Part shown: positions 11,059 to 19,527 of the stretch, one piece after another
Layout of the letters: each line of letters opens with the position of its first letter
How positions within the stretch are numbered: position 1 is the stretch's first letter
Origin: Akkermansiaceae bacterium
GTDB taxonomy: Bacteria; Verrucomicrobiota; Verrucomicrobiia; Verrucomicrobiales; Akkermansiaceae
Length of the DNA stretch: 64,000 nt
Direction of reading: 5' to 3'
Assembly: GCA_024233135.1 (NCBI GenBank)
Contig: JACKPZ010000003.1
Location: 186,001-250,000, forward strand
Translations under genes and position numbers: made by a program
Notes under the pieces: generated by a model
Told to the model about the DNA's origin: nothing
The model's database searches: none
The model's input: the letters and a program-made list of their open reading frames with translations, nothing else

Positions 11059-12069
11059 ATGAGCCACTGCGGACCGAAGATGAGGATGGACCCCGCGCTG
11101 CATCGCGAGCGCAAACCCGAATGGATCAAGGTCCGGCTTCCGAACAATCCCGAATTCTGGTCGACGAAGTCGCTGATCACGGATCTGAAGCTCGTCACCG
11201 TTTGTGAGGAGGCCCAGTGTCCGAACCGTTGGGAATGCTGGAGCCAACGCACGGCGACGTTCATGATCGCCGGCGAGAAGTGCACGCGCGCCTGCGGATT
11301 CTGCGCCGTGAAAACCGCGAAACCCGACGCCCTTGAGGCGGATGAACCGGAACGCGTCGCCGAAGCCACCCGCCGGATGGGCCTGCGCCATGTGGTGATC
11401 ACCGCCGTCGCCCGCGACGATCTCCGCGATGGCGGAGCGGAGCATTTCAAACAAACCATCGAGGCCGTGCGCGAAGCCTGCCCGTCGATCATCATCGAGG
11501 TTCTCGTTCCCGATTTCAACGACCGGGACTGGGCGCTGCAAATGGTGATGGACGCCCGTCCTCACATCTTCAACCACAACATCGAGACCGTCGAACGGCT
11601 CACCCCGCTGGTCCGCTCGCGCGCCCGCTACGAGCGGAGCCTCACGGTGCTCCAGAAGGCGAAACGTTTCGTCGATGGCAAGGTCGCCACCAAGAGCGGC
11701 ATGATGCTCGGACTTGGCGAGCGCAAGGACGAGGTGATCCGCGCGATGGACGACCTCCGCACCCACGACGTCACCGTTCTCACCCTGGGCCAATACCTCC
11801 GGCCCACGCCGAAACACCTGCCGGTGGTCGAATACATCACTCCCGAGGCATTCGAGGAATACAAGGCGATCGCCCTGGACAAGGGCTTCCGCCACGTGGC
11901 GAGCGGCCCGCTGGTCCGCAGTTCGTATCACGCCGCGGATTTCCGCCCGGAACTCGACGTGCTCGAGGCGATCGAAGCCGATGTCCGCGCCGCCAAGGGA
12001 CTGGAACTCGGCCCCGAGCACCTGCCGATTCCGACCCTGCGGCCGGAGTTCGACCGCGTCACCGCCTGA
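11059..12069 (+). CDS. lipA: Lipoyl synthase LipA
   Basis: Radical SAM enzyme that inserts two sulfurs into octanoylated lipoyl domains of 2-oxoacid dehydrogenases and the glycine cleavage H protein, in the cytoplasm. The protein is 336 residues, slightly longer than usual. It has both cluster motifs: the auxiliary-cluster CxxxxCxxxxxC (C49, C54, C60) and the radical SAM CxxxCxxC (C75, C79, C82), plus the C-terminal RSSYHA motif whose serine ligates the auxiliary cluster. The ATG at 11059 is the first in frame; an internal Met at residue 8 is an alternative. It follows the giant gene by 112 bp and is followed by the EVE gene after 16 bp, so the two may be cotranscribed. Confidence 0.96.
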   Translation: MSHCGPKMRMDPALHRERKPEWIKVRLPNNPEFWSTKSLITDLKLVTVCEEAQCPNRWECWSQRTATFMIAGEKCTRACGFCAVKTAKPDALEADEPERVAEATRRMGLRHVVITAVARDDLRDGGAEHFKQTIEAVREACPSIIIEVLVPDFNDRDWALQMVMDARPHIFNHNIETVERLTPLVRSRARYERSLTVLQKAKRFVDGKVATKSGMMLGLGERKDEVIRAMDDLRTHDVTVLTLGQYLRPTPKHLPVVEYITPEAFEEYKAIALDKGFRHVASGPLVRSSYHAADFRPELDVLEAIEADVRAAKGLELGPEHLPIPTLRPEFDRVTA

Positions 12070-12085
12070 TCCACTCCGAACGGCC

Positions 12086-12550
12086 ATGCGGCACTGGTTG
12101 ATCAAGTCCGAGCCGGACGTTTTCTCCATCGACGACCTCGCGAAGGTCGCCAAGGAACCTTGGTCCGGAGTCCGCAACTACCAGGCGCGAAACTACATGT
12201 GGAAAGACATGCGGCCGGGCGATCTGGCGCTGTTCTACCACTCGAACGCCAAGCCGCCGGGAGTCGTGGGCGTCGCACGGGTCGTCGGCGAGCCCTACCC
12301 GGACCCGACCCAGTTCGATCCGTCGAGCGAGTATTTCGACGAAAAGGCCTCCGAGGACAAGCCGCGCTGGTGGCTCGTCGATTTCGAACACGTGGCCACC
12401 TTTTCCGAGATCGTCCCCCTCGACCGCCTGAGAAACGACCCCGTTCTGGAGAAAATGGTCGTCTGCCAGCGCGGCTCGCGGCTTTCGATCACTCCGGTGG
12501 AGGCGGCGCATTTCAAGAAGCTCTGCAAGATCGCCGGCGAGAAATTGTGA
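12086..12550 (+). CDS. EVE domain protein
   Basis: A 154-residue protein consisting of a single EVE domain (PUA-like fold, thymocyte nuclear protein 1 family). It opens with the family signature WLIKSEP at residues 4-10, then has WSGVRNYQARN and the GDLALFYHS segment typical of the modified-base-binding pocket. EVE proteins in bacteria are thought to bind modified nucleic acid bases; the substrate here is unknown. The open frame extends upstream into lipA, but the ATG at 12086 starts exactly at the domain and lies 16 bp after lipA, so it was chosen. A small hairpin follows the stop codon. Confidence 0.88.
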   Translation: MRHWLIKSEPDVFSIDDLAKVAKEPWSGVRNYQARNYMWKDMRPGDLALFYHSNAKPPGVVGVARVVGEPYPDPTQFDPSSEYFDEKASEDKPRWWLVDFEHVATFSEIVPLDRLRNDPVLEKMVVCQRGSRLSITPVEAAHFKKLCKIAGEKL

Positions 12551-12553
12551 GAC

Positions 12554-12571
12554 AAACCCGGTTGCGGGTTT
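12554..12571 (+). terminator. Hairpin after EVE gene
   Basis: A perfect 7-bp inverted repeat with a 4-base loop begins four bases after the EVE stop codon and is followed by a weak T/C-rich tail. It may be a terminator separating lipA-EVE from the sigma factor gene. The short stem makes this tentative. Confidence 0.35.
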
Positions 12572-12581
12572 CGCTTCCGCG

Positions 12582-12596
12582 GGGAGAAGTTCTCCC
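12582..12596 (+). promoter_or_regulatory. Palindrome abutting sigma gene start
   Basis: A perfect inverted repeat (7-bp arms, one central base; gggagaa/ttctccc) ends at the base before the ATG of the ECF sigma gene. Its left arm contains the purine-rich GGGGAG that is the likely ribosome binding site. It may be an operator or a translational control element; this is inference. Confidence 0.35.
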
Positions 12597-13175
12597 ATGC
12601 ACCCTCTCAGCGTCGTCCCCGATCCCGAGCCCGCGCCGTCCGACTGGCGCGAGTGGCTCGACGAGCATGCTCCCAAGCTGCTGCTCTTCGCCCGTCAGCA
12701 GACCCGCAGCCAAGAGGACGCCGAGGACGTGCTCCAGGACGCGCTCGTCAAACTCGTCGACAAGATCCGCGGCAACGAATTCGTCGGCGGCATGGAGGCC
12801 TGGCAGCCCTACCTTTACACCACCATCCGCCGCCTTGCGATCGACCTGAGCCGCCGTGACGACCGCCGCCGCCGCCGCGAGGACACCGTCGGCGTCGATA
12901 CCGAGGAGAAATCGAACACCGAGTTCCATCCGTGGTTCGAGAGCGATTCGTCCGACGACGAGATCCGCACGCAACTCGAAACGAAGCTCAAGGAGCTGCC
13001 GCCGAAGTTCGCCGAAGTCATCGTCATGAAGATCTGGGGCGAGAGGACTTTCGCTGAAATCGGAGAGATTCTCGGAATTTCGCAAAACACCGCGGCGTCG
13101 CGGTATCGCTATGGACTGGAAGCCCTCAAGCGCAGCCTCGACTCCGCCCGACGCCGCGGAGACCTCTCGATCTGA
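12597..13175 (+). CDS. ECF-type RNA polymerase sigma factor
   Basis: A 192-residue sigma-70 family protein. Region 2 (about residues 22-90) has the DAEDVLQDAL helix and an RLAIDLSRRD segment; region 4 (about 125-180) has LPPKFAEVIVMK, the helix-turn-helix TFAEIGEILGISQNTAASR and YGLEALKR. There are no sigma regions 1 or 3, so it is an extracytoplasmic-function or related small sigma factor. It directs RNA polymerase to a small regulon, probably including its own operon. The next gene, 22 bp downstream, encodes a single-span membrane protein in the position normal for an anti-sigma factor, and a PDZ protein follows. Confidence 0.9.
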   Translation: MHPLSVVPDPEPAPSDWREWLDEHAPKLLLFARQQTRSQEDAEDVLQDALVKLVDKIRGNEFVGGMEAWQPYLYTTIRRLAIDLSRRDDRRRRREDTVGVDTEEKSNTEFHPWFESDSSDDEIRTQLETKLKELPPKFAEVIVMKIWGERTFAEIGEILGISQNTAASRYRYGLEALKRSLDSARRRGDLSI

Positions 13176-13197
13176 AATCATCATCCCAGCAAACCCC

Positions 13198-13830
13198 ATG
13201 TCACAGGACCATTCATCCATGGAAAACGAGCTGCGGAAACTCCGTGCCGCGGACGTCGATCCGGAATTGATCGACCGGCTCGATCGCTGCGCCGAAGGCT
13301 CGTGGAACCGGCTCACTCCGGACGAAACCCGCCTTGAATCCATGCTCCGAGGTTTCGCTCCCGCCGCCCCGTCGGACGCGCTTCGCGCCCGACTCGATGG
13401 AATCACCGCGAAGGTCGACTTCCCACGGAACGGTGGAATCGTTCCGATGCCTCGCTCTCGCCGCAGGTTCCACGGCGCCGCCGTGGCCGCCGCCGTCGCA
13501 CTATGCGGCGCCCTCGCGGCATTGTTCGTTCCGATGGGGGGAAACACGAAGAACGTGGCCGGCAACGAAACGCCCGCTCCGAAGACCGTCAACGAAGCCC
13601 CGCGTGTTTCCCGCACCCCTGATGGCGGAGCGCTGCTCCCGGCCGGCTACTCGCGCGACCTCAGCGAGGCGAGCGACCAGGGTGTCGTCTGGCAGAACAG
13701 GAACCGGCCACACCGCGTCGTCCGCGTCGTCTACACCGACCACATCACCCTGAAGGACGCGCAAGGACGCAAGTATGAAATCGAGAAGCCGCGGGTGGAA
13801 TACGTGCTCGTTCCCGCCCGCACCGATTGA
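13198..13830 (+). CDS. Single-span membrane protein, candidate anti-sigma factor
   Basis: A 210-residue protein of no family I can name. Residues 1-85 are a hydrophilic cytoplasmic-type region, about 91-110 form one transmembrane helix (AAVAAAVALCGALAALFVP), and the remaining C-terminal part would be periplasmic. The start ATG at 13198 lies 22 bp after the sigma gene; the frame is open further upstream but overlaps that gene. Position and topology fit an anti-sigma factor for the preceding gene, but no zinc-binding anti-sigma (HxxxCxxC) motif is visible, so this role is inferred from context. Confidence 0.7.
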   Translation: MSQDHSSMENELRKLRAADVDPELIDRLDRCAEGSWNRLTPDETRLESMLRGFAPAAPSDALRARLDGITAKVDFPRNGGIVPMPRSRRRFHGAAVAAAVALCGALAALFVPMGGNTKNVAGNETPAPKTVNEAPRVSRTPDGGALLPAGYSRDLSEASDQGVVWQNRNRPHRVVRVVYTDHITLKDAQGRKYEIEKPRVEYVLVPARTD

Positions 13831-13886
13831 TGCGATTATTTTCCCAAACAAAAATCCCTAACTACTACGCTCATCGTACGTAAATC

Positions 13887-14843
13887 ATGATGAAAGCGAA
13901 TCCATTTCAAATCCTGACCACGGGCGCGCTGGCGCTCACCACCGGCGCCGTGTTCGCCATCGAAGCGCCCGAGGACAACGCCCTTCCTCCGCACGCGGAG
14001 AAAGCGGAGGCCCCCGTGGCTCCGGACGGCGCGCGGCCCGCCGAAAAAACGGCGTTTCTCGGCGTCATCTCCGGAAACCTTCCCCGACTTCTTTCCGAAC
14101 ATCTCGACCTCGAACCCGGCGAGGGTGTCGTCGTGGAAAGCGTGATGCCCGACGGACCGGCCGCGAAGGCGGGGCTCGCCGCGAACGATATCATCACCCG
14201 CGTCGGCGACCAGGTCGTCGGAAATCCGATGGACCTCTCCAACGCGGTCTCCGCCCTCAGGCCCGGCGAGGCGGTGAAACTCGGCCGCATCCACAAGGGC
14301 GAGGCCGGTGACCTGGAGGTGACTCTCGGCGAACGCCCGGACGACTTCCAGGCGATGGCCCGCCCGAGGCACCTGGGGGACCTCCGCCTCGACGGAGTGC
14401 CGCCGGAACTCGCCGAGCGACTCAAGGACATGATCGAGGAGAACGTCGGCGGTTTCGAAATTCCCGATGCCGGAGCCGGTCAGAATCTCGATCAAGCGGT
14501 CCGCGACATGCAGGAGAAGATGCGCAAGGCCTTGGAAGGCATCGATGCGCTCGAAGTCCCGGGCGCACAGAAACTCGACCTCAAGACCATGCACTCCGCC
14601 AAGGTCAAGGTGGTCGATGAGGAGGGCAGCGTGGAGCTCGACAAGAACTCCGACGGCCGCAACGTCACCGTCCGCGACAAGGAAGGAAACGTCGTCTGGT
14701 CGGGCGCGTGGGACTCCGAACAGGACCGCGCCGCGCCACCGGATGACATCCGCGAGCGCATCGAAAGACTCCATCTCGACACCACGTTTGAAGGAGACGG
14801 CATCCGTCTCCACCTGAACGGGAATCCACCGGTGGACGAGTGA
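13887..14843 (+). CDS. Exported PDZ-domain protein
   Basis: A 318-residue protein with an N-terminal signal sequence (hydrophobic segment to about residue 24, TTGAVFA). A PDZ domain spans about residues 50-150, with FLGVISG and VVVESVMPDGPAAKAGLAANDII. The rest is charged, with a helical central part (about 170-230) and a C-terminal segment rich in polar residues. There is no protease triad, so it is not a DegP-type protease. It probably binds C-termini of other periplasmic proteins. It follows the sigma/membrane-protein pair by 56 bp and precedes a strong terminator, suggesting it is part of, or regulated with, the envelope stress set. ATG at 13887; the next codon but one at 13890 is also ATG. 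Confidence 0.8.
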   Translation: MMKANPFQILTTGALALTTGAVFAIEAPEDNALPPHAEKAEAPVAPDGARPAEKTAFLGVISGNLPRLLSEHLDLEPGEGVVVESVMPDGPAAKAGLAANDIITRVGDQVVGNPMDLSNAVSALRPGEAVKLGRIHKGEAGDLEVTLGERPDDFQAMARPRHLGDLRLDGVPPELAERLKDMIEENVGGFEIPDAGAGQNLDQAVRDMQEKMRKALEGIDALEVPGAQKLDLKTMHSAKVKVVDEEGSVELDKNSDGRNVTVRDKEGNVVWSGAWDSEQDRAAPPDDIRERIERLHLDTTFEGDGIRLHLNGNPPVDE

Positions 14844-14897
14844 CGAAAGCGAACGATTTCATAGGGTAATGGAACGCGTGGTTGCGTTCATGGAGGG

Positions 14898-14930
14898 CGT
14901 CCGTGTCCGGTCTTTCGGGCACGGACGTTT
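14898..14930 (+). terminator. Rho-independent terminator of sigma operon
   Basis: A 12-bp stem (one G-U wobble; cgtccgtgtccg paired with cgggcacggacg) with a six-base loop is followed by TTTCCGTTT. It lies between the convergent PDZ and fabZ-like genes. The T tract is on the plus-strand side, so it ends the sigma operon. Confidence 0.65.
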
Positions 14931-14941
14931 CCGTTTCCGGA

Positions 14942-15388
14942 TCAAGCCTCCGTTTTCGGTTTCGTTCCGCTCAGCGCGATGACCGCCCGGGCCAGTTCCA
15001 TTTCTCCCACGGTCACCCGGCCGCTGACCTGCACCAGCGAGTCCATCCGCCCTTCGACGCGGACGTGGATCTCCAACAGGTCTCCGGGCACCGCGGCACC
15101 GAGAATCTTGGCCGACCGGACGGCGGTGAGACGCAGGTCCACCAAAGGACCGTGCACCGGATCACTCTGCGCGACGACTCCACCCAACTGCGCGACGGCC
15201 TCGATGAGAATCACTCCCGGCATCATCGGGTTTCCCGGAAAATGCCCCGCCAGAAACTCCTCGGTGCCTGCGACCCGGTAGATCCCGACTCCCTCGCGGC
15301 CGGGGTCCAAGGTCCGCAGTTCATCCACAAACCGGAAGCTCGGTCCGTGAGGCAGGCTTTCAAGGGCATTGCGAAGGGAGTCGTCCAT
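14942..15388 (-). CDS. fabZ: FabZ-type 3-hydroxyacyl-ACP dehydratase
   Basis: A 148-residue single hotdog-fold protein. It has the family signature GHFPGNPMMPGV with the catalytic histidine at about residue 49, and LIEAVAQLGG with the catalytic glutamate at about 63. It should dehydrate 3-hydroxyacyl-ACP to trans-2-enoyl-ACP in fatty acid synthesis. The C-terminal half is less typical of housekeeping FabZ, so it could be a paralogue acting on another acyl chain. It starts 3 bp after nadB and is very probably cotranscribed with it. Confidence 0.85.
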   Translation of the reverse strand: MDDSLRNALESLPHGPSFRFVDELRTLDPGREGVGIYRVAGTEEFLAGHFPGNPMMPGVILIEAVAQLGGVVAQSDPVHGPLVDLRLTAVRSAKILGAAVPGDLLEIHVRVEGRMDSLVQVSGRVTVGEMELARAVIALSGTKPKTEA

Positions 15389-15391
15389 CGG

Positions 15392-17005
15392 TCAGAATTT
15401 CCGGATCACGGTGTCCGCTAGATAGTGATCGTCGGTCTGCAGATAGTCCATCGTGTGATGCAAGCCCCGGGACTCCTTGCGGCGAAGCGCGCACTCGACG
15501 ATGAGGTTGGCGACGGCGACGAGGTTGCGGAGTTCGAGGATGTCCGGATTCACGCGATGCCCCCAGTAGAACTCCTTCACCTCGCGCTTGAGGTTTTTGA
15601 GGCGGGCGGCGGCGCGGCGAAGACGGTTGTCCGTCCGGACGATGGAAACGTAGTCCCACATCAAGCGGCGGATCTCGTCCCAGTTGTGATAGATCACGAC
15701 CAGTTCGTCGGGTTCCGCGACATCGCCGTGCTCCCACTCGGGAATCGCGGGCGGATTCGACGCATCCCTGCCCGGCGGATAAAGACGCAGCATCTCCTGC
15801 AAGGCGCGCCGGGCCATCACATTTCCTTCCAGCAGAGAGTTGGAGGCGAGCCGGTTCGCGCCGTGCAGGCCGGTGCAGGCAACCTCGCCGACCGCATACA
15901 GCCCGCGCACCGCGGTCTTCCCCCACTCGTCGGTCACGATGCCGCCGCACTGATAGTGGGCGGCGGGGACCACCGGGATCGGCTGGCGCTCGCAATCGAG
16001 CCCGAATTTCAACAGCGTCTCGTGGATGTAGGGAAAACGCTCCGCCATGAAGCCCTTCGGCTTGTGGGTCACGTCCAGATAGACGCACTGCGCGCCGGTG
16101 CGCTTGAGTTCGCGGTCGATCGCGCGGGCGACGATGTCCCGCGGCGCGAGCGATCCGCGCGGGTCGCTCTTTTTGGTGAAATCCTCGCCTTTGGCATTGA
16201 TCAGGACGCCTCCCTCACCCCGCACCGCCTCGCTGACGAGGAACGACCGCGCCTCCGGACCCACCGCCGCCGGATTGTAAAAACAAGTGGGGTGAAACTG
16301 GATGAACTCCATGTTCGCGATGGCCGCGCCGGCCCGCCATCCGAGCGCGACGCCGTCCCCCGTCGCGGAATCCGGATTCGTGGTGTAGAGATACACCTTT
16401 CCGCAGCCGCCGGCGGCGAGCACGACGCGGTCCGCCCGGAAGATCCGCACCTCACCGCTGGCGCGATCGAGCACATAGGCCCCAAGGATCCGGTCCTCGG
16501 CGACGGCTCCGAGTTTCGACGTGGTGATGAGATCGATGACATATTGGTCCTCCAACAGCGTGAGGTTGGGTGTGGCCTTCGCCTCCTCCACCAGGGCGCG
16601 GGCGATCTCCTTGCCCGTGGTGTCCTTGGCGTGAAGAATCCGGCGGTGGCTGTGCCCGCCCTCTTTCCCCAACATGTAGTGGCCGTTCTCGCGATCGAAC
16701 GACACGCCGTGCGAACAGAGGTCGCGGATGGTCTCCGCGCCTTCGGACACGATCATCCGGACGGCGGACTCGCGGCACAGGCCGGCCCCGGCGTCGAGCG
16801 TGTCCGCGATGTGGGACTCGACCGAGTCGCCCGCATCGCGCTCGCCCTCGGGAAGCACCGAGGCAATCCCGCCCTGGGCCCACGCGGTGTTCGAATCGGT
16901 CGCCGGGCCCTTGCTGAGGACGACCACCGAGCCGTGTTCCGCCGCGCGGAGCGCGAAGGTTAGACCCGCGATGCCGCTGCCGATCACCAGGAAATCCGCT
17001 GTCAT
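15392..17005 (-). CDS. nadB: L-aspartate oxidase NadB
   Basis: FAD-dependent oxidation of L-aspartate to iminoaspartate, the first step of de novo NAD synthesis. The protein is 537 residues, the normal length. The N-terminal dinucleotide motif GSGIAG (residues 9-14) starts right after the ATG at 17005; the frame continues upstream but the extra residues precede the Rossmann fold and were rejected. Other family blocks are WAQGGIAS, GGHSHRRILH, QFHPTCFY, HYQCGGI and GLYAVGEVACTGLHGANRLASNS. No nadA or nadC is adjacent. The gene is divergent from bioD with 95 bp between the start codons, and is followed by the fabZ-like gene. Confidence 0.95.
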   Translation of the reverse strand: MTADFLVIGSGIAGLTFALRAAEHGSVVVLSKGPATDSNTAWAQGGIASVLPEGERDAGDSVESHIADTLDAGAGLCRESAVRMIVSEGAETIRDLCSHGVSFDRENGHYMLGKEGGHSHRRILHAKDTTGKEIARALVEEAKATPNLTLLEDQYVIDLITTSKLGAVAEDRILGAYVLDRASGEVRIFRADRVVLAAGGCGKVYLYTTNPDSATGDGVALGWRAGAAIANMEFIQFHPTCFYNPAAVGPEARSFLVSEAVRGEGGVLINAKGEDFTKKSDPRGSLAPRDIVARAIDRELKRTGAQCVYLDVTHKPKGFMAERFPYIHETLLKFGLDCERQPIPVVPAAHYQCGGIVTDEWGKTAVRGLYAVGEVACTGLHGANRLASNSLLEGNVMARRALQEMLRLYPPGRDASNPPAIPEWEHGDVAEPDELVVIYHNWDEIRRLMWDYVSIVRTDNRLRRAAARLKNLKREVKEFYWGHRVNPDILELRNLVAVANLIVECALRRKESRGLHHTMDYLQTDDHYLADTVIRKF

Positions 17006-17100
17006 GGGAGCGCCTATCATGAGGCACTGCCAACGGACGACAATGGAAATTTCCCTTCGCCCGCCTTGACCACGCATCCCGTGGCAGGCACCACTTGCGC

Positions 17101-17760
17101 ATGAACTTGTTCGTCACCGGAACCGACACCGGAGTTGGCAAGACGTATGTGACCCGCCTTCTGTTGGAGTCGCTTCGTTCGATCGGCATCCGGGCCACCG
17201 GCTACAAACCGATCGCCTGCGGCGACCGCGACGACGCCCGCGATCTCGCCGCCGTCTCGGCATGCGGGGACATCGACCGGATCAACCCGGTGCATTTCAA
17301 GACCCCGGTGGCGCCCTACGTCGCGGGCATCATCGAGAGCCGGACCGTCGACAAGGACGTGTTGCTCGCCGGCTATCGGTCGCTCGCCGCGGAAAACTCC
17401 TCCGTCATCGTCGAGGGCGTCGGCGGCTGGGAAGTTCCGGTTTCCGCCGGCTACCGGATTTCCGACTTCGCGCGGGATCTCGGACTGCCCGTGCTGCTCG
17501 TCGCGGGAAACAAGCTGGGAGCCCTGAACCACATCCTGCTGACCATCGACGCGATCCGCGCCAAGGGCCTCATCTGCGCGGGCATCATCCTCAACCAACT
17601 CGAGGACGAACTCGACACCGCGATGATCACCAACAAGGGCGTGATCGAGGATCTATCAGGAGTCCCGCTGCTCGATCACCTCATCCACGGCCAGGATTTC
17701 ATCGACGAGGACGTCATCCGCAGCCTCTTCGCCGAAGGCGCCGGTTCCACCGCGAGCTGA
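17101..17760 (+). CDS. bioD: Dethiobiotin synthase BioD
   Basis: ATP-dependent carboxylation and ring closure of 7,8-diaminopelargonate to dethiobiotin. The protein is 219 residues with the P-loop GTDTGVGKT (residues 7-15), the substrate-binding TGYKPIACG segment and VEGVGGWEVP. The ATG at 17101 is preferred to a TTG two codons earlier because it gives the usual MNLFVTGTDT start. No other biotin gene is nearby, so the pathway is dispersed in this genome. Confidence 0.93.
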   Translation: MNLFVTGTDTGVGKTYVTRLLLESLRSIGIRATGYKPIACGDRDDARDLAAVSACGDIDRINPVHFKTPVAPYVAGIIESRTVDKDVLLAGYRSLAAENSSVIVEGVGGWEVPVSAGYRISDFARDLGLPVLLVAGNKLGALNHILLTIDAIRAKGLICAGIILNQLEDELDTAMITNKGVIEDLSGVPLLDHLIHGQDFIDEDVIRSLFAEGAGSTAS

Positions 17761-17901
17761 AACAAAACCTCCACAGGCTGGCTCCGGAGGGGGAGATTTC
17801 CAGAGCCAGCCGTATGGATTGTGCTTCCTTTTCCCAGTCGGCGGTTCAGGAATACCCCGACTCACCACCCGCTGCCATTACGCGATCACGGATCGAACCC
17901 C

Positions 17902-19140
17902 ATGCCCGCCCGGAATTTCCACGTCCGCCAAGCCGCTGTCTCCGCTCTCCGCGCGTGGGCGAAAGGGCACGACTATGCCGAAAGCCTCGTCGAGCGCCAC
18001 GCGCAGCGGCGCAAGCTGACCGCCGCCGACCGCGGGCTGCTGCAGGCGATCCTCTTCGGTGTGCTGCGCAACCGGCGGCTGCTCGACCATTGGATCGGCG
18101 AACTCCGCAAGGGCAAGCTCGATCCCGAGACTCGCGACGTGCTCCGCGTGGGTCTCTGCCAGACGCTACTGTTAGGCATCCCGGATCACGCGGCGGTGAA
18201 TGAAACCGTCGAGTGCGGCAAGTCGCCCGTCCGCGGATTGATCAACGCCGTGTTGCGACGATCGATCGCGATCCGCAAGGACCTGCTGGACGGCACGGGT
18301 GATCTGCCGCCCGCGGTCGCGCTGTCGCATCCGGACTGGTTGTTCAAACGCTGGCGGCAGGCCTTTGGCAAAGCCGAGGCCATCGCGCTGATGGAGTGGA
18401 ACAACCAGCCGGCGGAAATGTTCTACCGCGTCAATCCACTCGCGCCACCCACCGGCGGACTTCCCGGCCGCGAGGTAGAAGGCGCACCGGGTTTCCACCA
18501 CCTTGAGGGGGCGCCACCGTCCGAATTGCTCGCAGCGGGCGCCATCTACATCCAGGACCCGGCGACCCGGCATTCGGTCGATCTTCTGGCTCCGGCAGCC
18601 GGCGAGAGCATTCTCGACGCATGCGCCGCACCGGGCGGAAAGGCGTTTCTCATCGCCGCCGCGCTTGGCACGTCATCCGGACTCGTCTGCACCGACTCGA
18701 ACGAGAAGCGCCTGCCGCGTTTGCGGGAGAACCTCACACGCCTGCACGCGGGCGACGCCGAGATTTCCTGCCACGACTGGACGAAACCCGCTCCGGAAAA
18801 ATGGCACGGTGCCTTCGATGGCATCCTGCTCGACGTTCCCTGCTCGAATACCGGCGTCATCCGCCGCCGGGTCGATGTGCGCTGGCGGTTGCAACCGGCC
18901 GACATCGAGCGCATCGCCACCACCCAGCGGAAGATTCTGGAGAACGCCGCGCCCTGCCTCAAACCGGGCGGTCGCATGGTGTATTCCACCTGCTCGATCG
19001 AGGCGGAGGAGAACCAGCAACTCGTCGATTCGTTCCTCGCGGAGCATCCGGAGTTCGAACGGATCGAAACGCGGGACGCCCTGCCATTCCGCGACTGCAC
19101 CGATGGCGCCTTCGCCGCTTTGTTGCGGAAGAAGCCGTGA
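17902..19140 (+). CDS. rsmB: 16S rRNA cytosine-C5 methyltransferase RsmB
   Basis: A 412-residue SAM-dependent methyltransferase of the RsmB/NOP2/Sun family. Residues 1-130 form a NusB-like RNA-binding domain. The catalytic domain has DACAAPGGK (about 239-247, SAM-binding), DVPCSNTGVIRR (motif IV cysteine about 314) and YSTCSIEAEEN (motif VI nucleophile cysteine about 364). It methylates a cytosine in 16S rRNA, C967 in E. coli. The frame extends 27 codons upstream from a GTG, but the ATG at 17902 fits the family start. Its stop lies 10 bp from the convergent rhodanese gene. Confidence 0.9.
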   Translation: MPARNFHVRQAAVSALRAWAKGHDYAESLVERHAQRRKLTAADRGLLQAILFGVLRNRRLLDHWIGELRKGKLDPETRDVLRVGLCQTLLLGIPDHAAVNETVECGKSPVRGLINAVLRRSIAIRKDLLDGTGDLPPAVALSHPDWLFKRWRQAFGKAEAIALMEWNNQPAEMFYRVNPLAPPTGGLPGREVEGAPGFHHLEGAPPSELLAAGAIYIQDPATRHSVDLLAPAAGESILDACAAPGGKAFLIAAALGTSSGLVCTDSNEKRLPRLRENLTRLHAGDAEISCHDWTKPAPEKWHGAFDGILLDVPCSNTGVIRRRVDVRWRLQPADIERIATTQRKILENAAPCLKPGGRMVYSTCSIEAEENQQLVDSFLAEHPEFERIETRDALPFRDCTDGAFAALLRKKP

Positions 19141-19150
19141 CCCGACTCCC

Positions 19151-19495
19151 TCAGCGGTCCTTCAGTGCCGCGTATCCGCCCTCGTTGCGAACGCGGGTGT
19201 AGCCCATCCGTTCCAGCGTATCCTTCGCGATGCCGGACCGTCGGCCGCTGCGGCAATAGAGGTGGATTTCCGCGTCCTTGTCGGGGACTTCAGCGGCGAT
19301 GTGCTTTCCGATGCTGTCATGCGGAAGATTGAGCGCGCCGTCGAGATGGCCGGTCGCATATTCCTCGGGAGAGCGGACGTCGATCCAGACACCGCTTCGC
19401 TCGGCAGGCGCGGCGACGGGCTCCGCATGCGGTTCGCAGGAAACCAGCGAGCCGGCGAGCAGGATGGAGGATATGGCAAACGCGATGGATTTCAT
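19151..19495 (-). CDS. Rhodanese-like lipoprotein
   Basis: A 114-residue protein. Residues 1-20 are a lipoprotein signal with the lipobox LVSC, so it should be anchored in the envelope. The remainder is a single rhodanese domain (WIDVRSPEEYATGHLDGALN) with the active-site loop CRSGRRSG. It may transfer sulfur or act as a periplasmic thiol protein. The longer open frame (from 19756) overlaps lgt and lacks the signal at its start. It lies 32 bp downstream of lgt, the enzyme that lipidates such signals, in a probable operon. Confidence 0.85.
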   Translation of the reverse strand: MKSIAFAISSILLAGSLVSCEPHAEPVAAPAERSGVWIDVRSPEEYATGHLDGALNLPHDSIGKHIAAEVPDKDAEIHLYCRSGRRSGIAKDTLERMGYTRVRNEGGYAALKDR

Positions 19496-19527
19496 GACAC
19501 CGAAACTGGAACCGGAAGCCCACAAGG

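Noticed and set aside
9438..11519. A 693-codon minus-strand frame across the end of the giant gene and lipA
   Set aside because: It overlaps two well-supported genes on the other strand, and its residues have the composition of a shadow frame.
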